Source: Streptomyces eurythermus
GTDB taxonomy: Bacteria > Actinomycetota > Actinomycetes > Streptomycetales > Streptomycetaceae
NCBI RefSeq assembly: GCF_014649115.1
Contig: NZ_BMSK01000013.1
Span: 62,001 to 126,000, forward strand
DNA: 64,000 nucleotides
Direction of reading: 5' to 3'
Under the pieces are notes generated by a model, which was not told where the DNA came from, did not search any database, and was given only the letters and a program-made list of their open reading frames with translations. The position numbers were made by a program, and so were the translations under genes. Positions 25,467 through 33,726 of the stretch are shown here, piece after piece (position 1 is the stretch's first letter; each line of letters starts with the position of its first letter).

Positions 25467-26492
25467 ATGGGTGAGTTGCTGGGCGTGGCCGTACTGGGTG
25501 CCGGGCACATGGGCGCGGACCACATACAGCGCCTCGATCGCGTGGTGAGCGGCGCCAGGGTCGCGGCCGTCGCCGATCCCGACCTCGCCCGGGCCGAGGC
25601 GGCGGTGGCCGGTCTGACCGGGGTCACCGTGCACACCGACCCGCTGGCCGCGCTGGACGCGCCCGGGGTGGCGGCCGTCCTGATCGCGTCCCCCGGTCCC
25701 GCGCACGAGGAGGCCCTGCTCGCCGCCTTCGCCCGCCGGCTGCCGGTGCTGTGCGAGAAGCCCATGGTGCCGGACTCCACCGGCGCCCTGCGGGTCATGG
25801 AGGCCGAGGCCGCGCTCGGCCGCCGGCTGGCGCAGATCGGCTTCATGCGCCGCTACGACGTCGAGTACCGGCGGCTGAAGGCGCTGCTGGACGGCGGCGG
25901 TCTGGGCCGGCCCCTGATGCTGCACTGCACCCACCGCAACGTCTCCTCACCCGACGGCTTCACCAGCGCCATGCTGATCAACAGCTCGGTGTCGCACGAG
26001 ATCGACGCGGCCCGCTGGCTGCTCGGGCAGGAACTGACGGCGGTCACCGTGCTGCGGCCCACGCCTTCCTCGCGCGCGCCCGAGGGCCTGTCCGACCCGC
26101 AGTTCGTGCTGTTCGAGACCGAGTCGGGGGCCCTGGTGGACGTCGAGGTCTTCGTCAACTGCGGTTTCGGCTACCAGGTGCGCTGCGAGGCGGTGTGCGA
26201 GGCGGGCAGCGCGCGGATCGGCGAGGCGCACACCATGGTGGTCACCACCCGGGACGGCGCCCGCGAGGAGGTGGCGCGGGACTATCTCGTCCGCTTCGCC
26301 GACGCCTACGACCGCGAGGTGCAGGCCTGGGTGGACGCCACCCGGCGCGGCGAGGTCACCGGTCCGAGCGCCTGGGACGGGTACGCGGCGTCCGTGGTCG
26401 CCGAGGCGGGCGTACGGTCCCTGGAGACCGGTGCCCGGGTGACCGTCGAACCGGCCCCCCGCCCGGCGCTGTACGCCCGGCCCGGCGGCTGA
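25467..26492 (+). CDS. Gfo/Idh/MocA oxidoreductase, inositol 2-dehydrogenase-like
   Basis: A 341-residue NAD(P)-dependent dehydrogenase. The Rossmann fold opens with GVAVLGAGHMGADH, followed by the family EKP motif in VLCEKPMVP and the catalytic helix SVSHEIDAARWLLG, where His and Asp correspond to the DxxxH active site of inositol 2-dehydrogenase. The C-terminal alpha/beta domain (about 125-340) binds the polyol or sugar substrate. GGGAG stands 7 bases before the ATG at 25467, which decides against an in-frame GTG two codons earlier. No other inositol genes are near, so the exact polyol is open. Confidence 0.9.
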   Translation: MGELLGVAVLGAGHMGADHIQRLDRVVSGARVAAVADPDLARAEAAVAGLTGVTVHTDPLAALDAPGVAAVLIASPGPAHEEALLAAFARRLPVLCEKPMVPDSTGALRVMEAEAALGRRLAQIGFMRRYDVEYRRLKALLDGGGLGRPLMLHCTHRNVSSPDGFTSAMLINSSVSHEIDAARWLLGQELTAVTVLRPTPSSRAPEGLSDPQFVLFETESGALVDVEVFVNCGFGYQVRCEAVCEAGSARIGEAHTMVVTTRDGAREEVARDYLVRFADAYDREVQAWVDATRRGEVTGPSAWDGYAASVVAEAGVRSLETGARVTVEPAPRPALYARPGG

Positions 26493-26530
26493 CACCCCGA
26501 CCGGCGCGGCCGAGGTCCCGCCGCGCCGGC

Positions 26531-26950
26531 TCACACACCGCCGAACAGCGCGCTCAGCCCCCGTTCCACCACCCCCGTCACGTCCTCCGCACCGCCCGCC
26601 ACCACCTCGTACGTGCGCCGCAGGAAGCCGCGCAGCGCCGGGGCCGGGAAGAGCAGCAGGGCCATGCCGTGCGGCGAGTGGAGTTCCAGGACGGTCCCGG
26701 TGCGGCCGTAGGGCCATATCCGCACGTCCCCCTGGCCGGCCGGGGCCCCGAGCCCCTCGTCGAGCAGGGAGCGCGCGAAGGTCCAGGTGACCTCCTCGCC
26801 GTGCAGGGCGGCCTCGGCGGGGAAGTCCAGGTACACCGCGAGCGGGTCGTCCGCGGTGTAGCGCAGCGTGGCGGGCACCGGGACCTCATGGTCCCCGGCG
26901 GCGACGAGACGGGCGTGGGCGAGCTGTGCGACGGTGGTCTCCATGCTCAT
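26531..26950 (-). CDS. SsgA-like sporulation and cell division protein (SALP)
   Basis: A 139-residue protein of the SsgA/SsgB family found only in morphologically complex actinomycetes, where members guide septum placement and spore maturation. The family pattern is visible: VPATLRYTADDPLAVYLDFP, VTWTFARSLLDEGL, GDVRIWPYG and the C-terminal FLRRTYEVVAGGAE. Length is typical. I cannot say which SALP subgroup it is. Start could be the ATG at 26950 or the one two codons later; neither has a good ribosome site. The conserved oxidoreductase gene converges on it, 38 bp away. Confidence 0.88.
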   Translation of the reverse strand: MSMETTVAQLAHARLVAAGDHEVPVPATLRYTADDPLAVYLDFPAEAALHGEEVTWTFARSLLDEGLGAPAGQGDVRIWPYGRTGTVLELHSPHGMALLLFPAPALRGFLRRTYEVVAGGAEDVTGVVERGLSALFGGV

Positions 26951-27103
26951 AAGGAGTCCCTGCGGGCCGGTCGCATGCCGTCAATTCCGGTCAGAGTTCG
27001 GCGGGTACCGGCCGCTCCGCCACTCGCTTGAACACAGCAGTGTCGAACGTCCGCCCGAACGCCGGGCCCAGACCGCTCGCCTCGCCCAACACACGTACGA
27101 TTC

Positions 27104-27145
27104 CTACGACTTGGGCACCGCGACGGGTACGCCTTTCGTCCCCAT
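27104..27145 (-). CDS. Possible 13-codon small ORF with a strong ribosome binding site
   Basis: ATG is preceded by AGGAGGG at a 5-base spacing, the best ribosome site in this intergenic region, and the frame encodes MGTKGVPVAVPKS before TAG. It lies 150 bp upstream of the SsgA-like gene in the same direction. Either a tiny leader peptide or a relic of a longer gene; nothing homologous comes to mind with certainty. Confidence 0.3.
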   Translation of the reverse strand: MGTKGVPVAVPKS

Positions 27146-27162
27146 GGATCCCTCCTGAAGGA

Positions 27163-27180
27163 CTCTGGCATATGCCTGAG
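27163..27180. promoter_or_regulatory. Palindrome in the SsgA-like/phosphatase intergenic region
   Basis: CTCTGGCATATGCCTGAG has a perfect GGCATATGCC core with CTC/GAG arms and one mismatched pair. It lies between the divergent SsgA-like and PAS/PP2C genes, just upstream of the small ORF, and is a candidate regulator site. Confidence 0.45.
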
Positions 27181-27293
27181 GCACCACCGTAACGTGTGTT
27201 GCCAAATCCCTTACAGGCGGTCGCGGGCTGTGCGAGAGTCGTAACGGTCCCCGCCTTCGCCCGCCGTACCGTCCCCCCATTCCGGAGTGCGTC

Positions 27294-28703
27294 ATGCCGT
27301 CCCCTGTCTCCGCGGACCGCCCAGCCGCCCAGCCGCCCGGCCGTGGGTCGGTCGAGGCGCTGATAAGGCAGACGCGGCGGCTCAAGGGCGACGTGGACGC
27401 CGTACGGCGTGACACCCGCGGCGACGGTGCGGACCCCGAGGAACGCTGGCAGCGCGCCCTGTACGACCTCGCCCTGCGCCAACTCAACGACATCGACGCC
27501 CACTTGGCCCAGCTCCGGGACGGCCCGCCGCCCGGTCCCGCCCGGCCCGCACCGCCGCCCACCGCCCCGGACGGCTCGCTGCTCGCCCGCGTCGGCAGCG
27601 CCGAGTGGAACCTGCTGACGGACCAGGCCACCTGGTCCGCGGAGCTGTACCGGATCCTCGGCCTCGACCCGGCCGACCCCGCCCTCACCCTGGACGAGCT
27701 GCCCGGTCTGGTCCTGCCGGAGGACCGGCCGAAACTCACCGAGATGGTCACGTCCTGCCTGGTCGACGCCAAGCCGATCGACGGCGAGTTCCGCGTCGTA
27801 CGGCCCGACGGCACCGTACGGACCGTGCACATGATGGGCGAACCCGTGCTCGGCGCCGACGGCGGCACGACCTCCATGTGGGCCGTGCTGCGCGACGTCA
27901 GCGAACTGCGCCGCAGCCAGCGGACGGTGTCCGAGACCCGTGACTCGCTGCACCGGAACCGCCGGCGGGAGCAGACCGAGCGCCCGATCGCGGGCGAGTG
28001 GCAGGAAACCGTGCTGCCGCCCTGGCACGGCTCCCTGCGGCTGCCGGACCAGGGGCCGGCGGCCCTGGACCTGGCCGCCCAGCGCCTCCCCGCCGCGACC
28101 GCCACCCTGATCGGCGCGGACTGGCACGACGCGCTGGAACTGGCCGACGGCCAGACCCAGCTCACCGTGGGCGGCCTCACCGGACAGGACGTGGCCGCCG
28201 CCTCCGGCGTGGCGATGCTGCTCGGTGCCGTACGCGGTATGGCGATGGCCGGCACCCGGCCCGGCCGGCTCCTCACCCTGCTGAACCGGTTGCTCGGCAC
28301 CGCCGCGCAGCCCGCCCTCGGCAGCGCCGTCTGCTGCCGCTACCTGCCCTCGACCCGCACCCTCCTGTGGGCGCGCGCCGGACACCCCGCCCCGCTGCTG
28401 TACCGCGACGGGGCGGGGCGCCCGCTGGACGCCCCGGACGGCGCCCCCCTCGGCACCTCCTCGGGCACCCGCTACGAAGAGTGCGCCGTCACCCTGCGTC
28501 CGGGCGATCTGCTCCTGCTGCACACCGGCGCACTGCTGCCGGAACACGACGGGACGGCGACCGTGGACCGGTTGCTCGGTCTCGCCCCCCGGTTCGGCCC
28601 CGCGCGGACCGCACGGGACTGTGTGCGCACGGTCGTCGAGGAGTTCGGCGGCCCCGGACGCGAGGACGACGCGTGCGTGCTCGCCGCCAGGGTCACCCCA
28701 TGA
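27294..28703 (+). CDS. PAS domain / PP2C (SpoIIE-type) phosphatase, possibly degenerate
   Basis: A 469-residue cytoplasmic signalling protein. Residues 20-75 are helical and charged; a PAS domain spans about 98-210 (VGSAEWNLLTDQATWSAELY to VLRDVSELRRS); the SpoIIE/RsbU-like PP2C domain fills about 235-467. The first metal motif is GADWHDALELADG, close to the normal GGDWYD, but the second, normally GDVxGHG with a metal-binding Asp, reads GGLTGQD. The last motif GREDDACVLAAR is intact. Missing one Asp may reduce or abolish activity, or the following QD may compensate. The family normally dephosphorylates anti-sigma antagonists. GGAG lies 7 bases before the ATG. Confidence 0.85.
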   Translation: MPSPVSADRPAAQPPGRGSVEALIRQTRRLKGDVDAVRRDTRGDGADPEERWQRALYDLALRQLNDIDAHLAQLRDGPPPGPARPAPPPTAPDGSLLARVGSAEWNLLTDQATWSAELYRILGLDPADPALTLDELPGLVLPEDRPKLTEMVTSCLVDAKPIDGEFRVVRPDGTVRTVHMMGEPVLGADGGTTSMWAVLRDVSELRRSQRTVSETRDSLHRNRRREQTERPIAGEWQETVLPPWHGSLRLPDQGPAALDLAAQRLPAATATLIGADWHDALELADGQTQLTVGGLTGQDVAAASGVAMLLGAVRGMAMAGTRPGRLLTLLNRLLGTAAQPALGSAVCCRYLPSTRTLLWARAGHPAPLLYRDGAGRPLDAPDGAPLGTSSGTRYEECAVTLRPGDLLLLHTGALLPEHDGTATVDRLLGLAPRFGPARTARDCVRTVVEEFGGPGREDDACVLAARVTP

Positions 28704-28742
28704 CGACCACCGGCCCCTCGGGCCGGGCGGCGCGCAGGTCCC

Positions 28743-30239
28743 CTACACCTGCGCGCCGGCACCGTCCTTCTTGGTCTGCTGCTTGGGCAGGGCGGTTCTG
28801 ATCTCCTCACGCAGTTCCTGGATCCCGGGATAGCCGGCGTACTGCGCGGTCAGCCGGTACATCTGCCGCAGCCGGTCCCAGGTGCGGCGCGAGGAGTTGG
28901 AGCCCATCGCCATCAGGGCCAGTCGCGCGTAGCGGTCGGCCTGCTCGGGGTCGTCGGCGATGAAGCAGGCCGACGCCATGGAGAGATGGTCGAAGATCTT
29001 CGACCGCTCCCGTCCGTCCACCCGCAGGGCGAGGGCCTTCTGCGCGTAGTGCTGGGCGGGCCCGGCCGCGTTCGGGTCGAACTCCGCCAGGGTGCGGTAG
29101 GCGAGCGCCTGCATGCCGTACAGGTCCTCGTCCTTGAAGGTCTGCATCCAGTCCGGTGTCGCCGCGTCCTGCCGGTCGCTGACGAACAGGTCCTCCGCCC
29201 GGCCGAGCGTGCGGCGCATCGCCTGCCCCTTGCCCATCGCCGCCTGCGCCCAGGCCTCGATGGTGTGGAACATCGCCTTCGTACGCGGCTGGAGACGGTC
29301 CCCGGCGCCGGACTGGGCCAGCTTCATCAGGTCCAGGGCCTCGTCCGGGCGGCCGAGGTGCACCATCTGCCGGGCCGCCCGGGACAGCGCCTCGCCCGCG
29401 CGCGGCCGGTCACCTCCCTCCCGGGCGGCGTGGGCGGCGATCACGAAGTACTTCTGCGCCGTGGGTTCCAGGCCGACGTCGTGCGACATCCAGCCCGCGA
29501 GGACGGCCAGGTTGGCGGCGACGCCCCACAGGCGCCGCTGGAGGTGGGCGGGATGGTGGTAGGCGAGCATGCCGCCCACCTCGTTGAGCTGGCCCACCAC
29601 CGCCTTGCGCTGGAGGCCGCCGCCGCGGGCCGCGTCCCAGGCCCGGAACACCTCGACCGAGCGCTCCAGCGCCTCGATCTCCTGGGATCCGACGGGAGCG
29701 GCCTCGTACCGGTCGAACCCGGCCGGGTCGACGTGCAAAGGGTCGTCGAGAACAGGGGCATCGGCCCTGAGGGCCGGATCGGTGTGCAGCCATTCGTACA
29801 TGGCACCGCTGAGTGTGGATCCCGTGGCGAGCGCGGCACCCGCGCCCACCAAGCCGCGTCGGTTGAGCATGAGGTCCATTCCCGTGAATTCGGTGAGGAC
29901 CGCGGCGGTCCGCTCGGGCGGCCAGGGCAGGCCGTCGGGGTGTTCCTCGATCCCGTCGCCCTGCCGTTTCCCCGCACGCCCCTGCCGTACCAGACCGAGG
30001 TCCTCGATGGTCACGACACGGCCGAGACGCTCGGTGAACAGGGCCGCCAGCACCCGCGGCACGGGATCGCGCGGGATCTCTCCCATGTCGATCCACCGCC
30101 GCACCCGGGAGGTGTCGGTCGCCAGCTGGGGGTGGCCCATGGCCGCCGCCTGCCGGTTGACCAGTCTCGCGAGTTCGCCCTTCGACCAGCCGGCCAGGCC
30201 GAACAGGTCCGCAAGGCGGGTGTTGGGTCGTCCGCTCAC
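28743..30239 (-). CDS. nsdB: NsdA/NsdB-type developmental regulator (HTH + TPR)
   Basis: A 498-residue Streptomyces regulator. The N-terminal part (1 to about 110) has the conserved stretch LADLFGLAGWSKGELARLVN followed by RVRRWIDMGEIPRDPVP, resembling a helix-turn-helix, and the remainder (about 180-480) is helical with TPR-like repeats. Members NsdA and NsdB repress antibiotic production and sporulation in S. coelicolor; the sequence and length look closest to NsdB as I remember it, so the symbol is moderately sure. The GTG at 30239, with a G-rich ribosome site, starts exactly at SGRPNTRLADLF. A strong PAS/PP2C neighbour and an SsgA-like gene nearby fit a developmental locus. Confidence 0.75.
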   Translation of the reverse strand: MSGRPNTRLADLFGLAGWSKGELARLVNRQAAAMGHPQLATDTSRVRRWIDMGEIPRDPVPRVLAALFTERLGRVVTIEDLGLVRQGRAGKRQGDGIEEHPDGLPWPPERTAAVLTEFTGMDLMLNRRGLVGAGAALATGSTLSGAMYEWLHTDPALRADAPVLDDPLHVDPAGFDRYEAAPVGSQEIEALERSVEVFRAWDAARGGGLQRKAVVGQLNEVGGMLAYHHPAHLQRRLWGVAANLAVLAGWMSHDVGLEPTAQKYFVIAAHAAREGGDRPRAGEALSRAARQMVHLGRPDEALDLMKLAQSGAGDRLQPRTKAMFHTIEAWAQAAMGKGQAMRRTLGRAEDLFVSDRQDAATPDWMQTFKDEDLYGMQALAYRTLAEFDPNAAGPAQHYAQKALALRVDGRERSKIFDHLSMASACFIADDPEQADRYARLALMAMGSNSSRRTWDRLRQMYRLTAQYAGYPGIQELREEIRTALPKQQTKKDGAGAQV

Positions 30240-30573
30240 GTCAAGCCCCCAGGTTCTCGGCTGAGTTGACAGTAGCCGGGTGCGGGTTGCCGGGCGACTA
30301 TTCGCCACGGTTCGCCAGGGTGCGCCAGATGGTGTGCCACCACTCATCGGGTGTCAGGTAGGAACGCGCCACCCCGACCTGGTCCGCCACCTCCCGGTGA
30401 CGGCCATCCGGTCGCACATGCCGGGCACATTCCCCAGGGTGTGCCCGGAGGGCCGGGTCGGGTGGGCGTACGCTCCCGAAACCACGCTCACGGGGCACGC
30501 ACCCGCGAGCACGGGTTCGGGGTGCGGACGTACAGGCAGGCACAGCAGGCACACGAAGGGATCTGTCTTTCCC
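30240..30573. other. Divergent region between nsdB-like and APH-fold genes
   Basis: 334 bp. On the minus strand a frame ending at 30298 carries a Trp-rich small ORF listed separately. No clean -35/-10 pair is evident in either direction. Confidence 0.5.
30298..30390 (-). CDS. Possible 24-30 codon small ORF upstream of the nsdB-like gene
   Basis: The frame ends with SYLTPDEWWHTIWRTLANRGE and TAG, 58 bp before the nsdB-like start. Three Trp residues and balanced composition are unlike random translation of GC-rich DNA. Possible GTG starts are at 30390 and 30372; neither has a properly spaced ribosome site, although GGGAG abuts the first. It could be a leader peptide or a chance frame. Confidence 0.3.
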   Translation of the reverse strand: MADQVGVARSYLTPDEWWHTIWRTLANRGE

Positions 30574-31722
30574 ATGTACGCAGCATCGTCCTCCGTGTCC
30601 GCCCCGGCCCGGCCGCTGCGCACCCGTCCCGCGGGTGGCGGGCCGTACCTGGACCCGGTGGCGCGTCCCGGCGTCCCGGTACCGGGGGTGGGCCGGCCGC
30701 GGCGGGTCCCTGGCCGGCCCGGGACCCAGCCGCTCAGCGGGCGGCTGGACCTGTCCGGCCCGCAGGGCGCGCGGCTGCGGACCGCACTCGCCTCGGTGCA
30801 GCGGATCTGCCCCGAGTTCGTCCCGGTGCAGGTGCTGCGGCAGGGCGGACGGTCGGTCCTTCTGGTCGGGACGACAGGGCGCGGTACGGCGGTCGCCAAG
30901 TGTCTGCTCGACCACTCGCCGGCGTGGGCGGAGCGGAGCCGTCAGGAAATAGCCGCATACCGCTCGTTCGTCCGGCACCGGCCGCCGGTGCGGGTGCCGA
31001 GGCTGATCGCGGCGGACCCGGACAACTGCACGCTGGTGATCGAACGGCTGCCGGGCCGTCCGGTGGCGTTCCAGCGGCATCCGATGGAGGCACCGCCACG
31101 CGCGGACATCCGGGCGGCGCTCGGCGCGATCTGCCGGGTGAACGCCTGGCGGCCCCCGGCGGGCACCTTCGACATGCCGCTGGACTACGCGGCCCGGATC
31201 TCCCGGTACCACGAGTTGGGCCTGCTCACCGACCGGGACCTCGGCGACCTGCAGAAGCTGCTGCACGGCATCGCCCACGAGGTGGGCCGGCAGGGCATGC
31301 TCCAGTTCTGTCACGGCGACGCCCTGCTGTCGAACATCCTGCTGTCCCCGGCCGGTCCGGTGCTGGTGGACTGGGAGCACGCGGGCTGGTACCTGCCCGG
31401 GTACGACCTGGCGACGCTGTGGCTGGTCCTCGGGGACTCCGCTCCGGTGGCCCGGCGTCACATCAGCCAGCTCGCCCAGTCGGCGGGCCCGGCCTCCCGG
31501 GACGCCTTCCTGGTGAACCTGATGCTGCTGCTGACCCGTGAGATCCGCACGTACGAGACGGCGGTGCAGCGTTCGATGCAGGAGTCGGCGCCGGTGCCCC
31601 CCGGCACGACGCCGCCCGGTGCCGTGCCGTCCGGCGAGGAACAGCGGCTGCTGCTGCGCCGGTTGCACGACGACTGCCAGATGGCCCGCAGGGCGGTGCG
31701 CGCGGCGGTCGGCACCCGCTGA
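30574..31722 (+). CDS. Aminoglycoside phosphotransferase (APH) family kinase-like protein
   Basis: A 382-residue protein whose first 60 residues are Pro/Gly-rich and probably disordered. The kinase-like fold follows: the N-lobe strand SVLLVGTTGRGTAVAKCLLD with its Lys, the hinge LVIERLPGRP, the catalytic loop FCHGDALLSNILL (HGD with Asn) and the magnesium motif VLVDWEHAGW. These are the residues of APH and choline-kinase-like enzymes, so phosphotransfer to a small molecule is likely, though nothing shows that it is antibiotic resistance. It is divergent from the nsdB-like gene and ended by the hairpin at 31738. A GAAGGGA lies rather far (about 12 bases) before the ATG. Confidence 0.82.
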   Translation: MYAASSSVSAPARPLRTRPAGGGPYLDPVARPGVPVPGVGRPRRVPGRPGTQPLSGRLDLSGPQGARLRTALASVQRICPEFVPVQVLRQGGRSVLLVGTTGRGTAVAKCLLDHSPAWAERSRQEIAAYRSFVRHRPPVRVPRLIAADPDNCTLVIERLPGRPVAFQRHPMEAPPRADIRAALGAICRVNAWRPPAGTFDMPLDYAARISRYHELGLLTDRDLGDLQKLLHGIAHEVGRQGMLQFCHGDALLSNILLSPAGPVLVDWEHAGWYLPGYDLATLWLVLGDSAPVARRHISQLAQSAGPASRDAFLVNLMLLLTREIRTYETAVQRSMQESAPVPPGTTPPGAVPSGEEQRLLLRRLHDDCQMARRAVRAAVGTR

Positions 31723-32035
31723 CGACGGAAGGACAGCTCGCGGTGCGCCTCCAGCGACGGCGCACCGCGACCCTTCGCGCCGAGTGAGGACTTTTGTCGA
31801 GGTCGGCGTCGGCCGACGGGACGACCGGCCGACCGCGATTGCGGCAGAGCCCCTTCCCTGACTCGGCCCGGAGCTTTTTCGTCCTGGGGCCCCGAACGCC
31901 CCTGAGCGATCCCGGAGCGGACCCGGAGAAGCCCCTGACAGGGACTCCGCATGGTGGACAGAGCGCATAACGTGACGACGGTGCCCGGCCGGGTCCGCGC
32001 GTCTGACACACCCGCTCTCTTCACAAGGAGACCCC
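31723..32035. other. Intergenic region with terminator and hydrolase promoter
   Basis: 313 bp without a supportable gene. The first 50 bp hold a strong hairpin. The last 15 bp hold the AAGGAGA ribosome site of the hydrolase at 32036; a -35/-10 pair is not obvious, though CATAACGT near 31965 is a possible -10 region. Confidence 0.5.
31738..31770. terminator. Hairpin terminator after the APH-fold gene
   Basis: A perfect 12-bp inverted repeat (TCGCGGTGCGCC / GGCGCACCGCGA) with a 9-base loop begins 15 bp after the stop codon. Confidence 0.8.
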
Positions 32036-33520
32036 ATGCCGTCAAGGGGCAGATCCGCACTGCGGCGCATTGCCGCGCGAGGCACGGCCATGGTCGTGGC
32101 AGCCGGCACGGCCGTCCTCACCCCTCTCGCCGCCGCTCCCGCGGTCCACGCGTCGCCGTCTGCCAGCGGGACCCTGCGGTGGGCACCGTGCGATGCCCCG
32201 GAGAAGCCGGGAGCCGAGTGCGCCACCCTTTCGGTGCCGGTCGACTGGGCGCACCCGGGCGGGCCGAGGCTCGACCTGGCCGTGGCCCGCCGCAAGGCCA
32301 CCGACCCCGGCGCACGCGTCGGCGCGATGGTGTTCGGCCCCGGCGGACCGGGCGACTCGGGTGTGGAGATGGTGGTGGGCCGTATCAGCCGGTTCAGCCC
32401 CGAGGTCCGCCGCAGGTTCGACATCGTCGGCTTCGACCCGCGCGGCGTGGGCGGCAGCAACCCGGTGACCTGCTCCGGCGCCCTGCTTGCCGAGCGGCCG
32501 TCACCGGAGCTGAAGAGCCAGGCCGACTTCGACGCCACCATGGCGTACAACAGGCGGCTCCGTGCCGACTGCCGGGCGCGTACGGGACCGGTGTTCGACC
32601 ACCTTGACACCGGTCAGACGGTCCGGGACGTGGACGCCCTCCGGGCCGCCCTCGGCGAACGCGCACTGACCTTCCACGGCAGCTCGTACGGCACGCTGCT
32701 CGGGGCGCAGTACGCCGAGACCTACCCGCGCCGGGTGCGCGCGATGGTGCTGGAGAGCGTCATGGACCACAGCGTGCGGGCCACCCGTGACTTCCTGCGG
32801 TCCGAGGCGGCCGCGGCAGAGGATTCCTTCCAGGAGTTCGTGAAGTGGTGCGACGGTGCCGCAGACTGCGCGCTGCACGGCCGCGACGTCCGAGCCGTCT
32901 GGCAGGGCCTGTTGGCACGGGCCGGGCGCGGCGAGCTGGCGCACCCGGAGAAACCGGGCACCTCGCTGTCGTCTTCGGACCTGGTCAACAAGATCGCGTT
33001 CCAGCAGTTCTACAAGGCCGACTACGCGGGTCTGGCCACGACGATCGCGAGGATGGAGGCGAGCGAGCCGCTCCCGGCATCACCCACCTCGATCGCGCCA
33101 CTGCCCCCGGCCACCCCGGTCTTCTGCTCGGACTGGCACCTTCCGGTGCGCGACTACGAGGAGTACGCCTCGCTGGTCGCCCTGATGAACACGACGGCGC
33201 CTGACCTGCCTTACCTGCTGCCGATCCACATGGCAGCGGCGTGTCTCGGCGCGCCGGCCGCCAACCCGCAGCACCGCCTGGACGTACACGGTGCCCCGCC
33301 GGTCCTGGTGTCCAACGCGCTGCACGACCCCGCCACCGGCTACCCGTGGGCGGTCTCGGTGGCCCGGCAGCTCGGCCGCAGAGGTGTGCTCCTCACCTAC
33401 GAGGGCCACGGCCACGGCAGCGTCACCAGCGGCCCGTGTATGGAGAACGCCGTGGACAGCTACCTCACCGACCTGACGGTCCCCGCCCGGGGCACCCGCT
33501 GCCCCGCCGTGCCGTCCTGA
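32036..33520 (+). CDS. Secreted alpha/beta hydrolase, tripeptidyl-aminopeptidase-like
   Basis: A 494-residue secreted serine hydrolase, a distant paralogue of the protein at 19464. A signal peptide (1 to about 39, ending AVHASPSA) precedes the alpha/beta hydrolase core: MVFGPGGPGDSG oxyanion loop, FDPRGVGGSNPV, the nucleophile Ser in FHGSSYGTLLG, an Asp near SNALHDPATGY and the His in YEGHGHGSV. A helical cap with paired cysteines (EFVKWCDGAADCALHG) is typical of the S33 tripeptidyl aminopeptidase group. AAGGAGA is 5 bases before the ATG. Role: extracellular peptide trimming for nutrition or development; no linked substrate gene is seen. Confidence 0.88.
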   Translation: MPSRGRSALRRIAARGTAMVVAAGTAVLTPLAAAPAVHASPSASGTLRWAPCDAPEKPGAECATLSVPVDWAHPGGPRLDLAVARRKATDPGARVGAMVFGPGGPGDSGVEMVVGRISRFSPEVRRRFDIVGFDPRGVGGSNPVTCSGALLAERPSPELKSQADFDATMAYNRRLRADCRARTGPVFDHLDTGQTVRDVDALRAALGERALTFHGSSYGTLLGAQYAETYPRRVRAMVLESVMDHSVRATRDFLRSEAAAAEDSFQEFVKWCDGAADCALHGRDVRAVWQGLLARAGRGELAHPEKPGTSLSSSDLVNKIAFQQFYKADYAGLATTIARMEASEPLPASPTSIAPLPPATPVFCSDWHLPVRDYEEYASLVALMNTTAPDLPYLLPIHMAAACLGAPAANPQHRLDVHGAPPVLVSNALHDPATGYPWAVSVARQLGRRGVLLTYEGHGHGSVTSGPCMENAVDSYLTDLTVPARGTRCPAVPS

Positions 33521-33726
33521 CGACTCGCCGGTCCGGATCCGCTGGGAACTGGGCATCAGCCTCCGCCGGGCACGGCCGACGGTCCGCTCGTAGGCCGAAA
33601 CGGTGCGGGCGTTCCGCCACTTCATCCCTGCCCCTCCACACGAGTGGACGGCGACCTGCAGCCTGCCTTCTGCCGGCGGCAGAACACCGGTCCGGCCGGG
33701 CTCGGCGATCACTACAGTCCAGGCTC

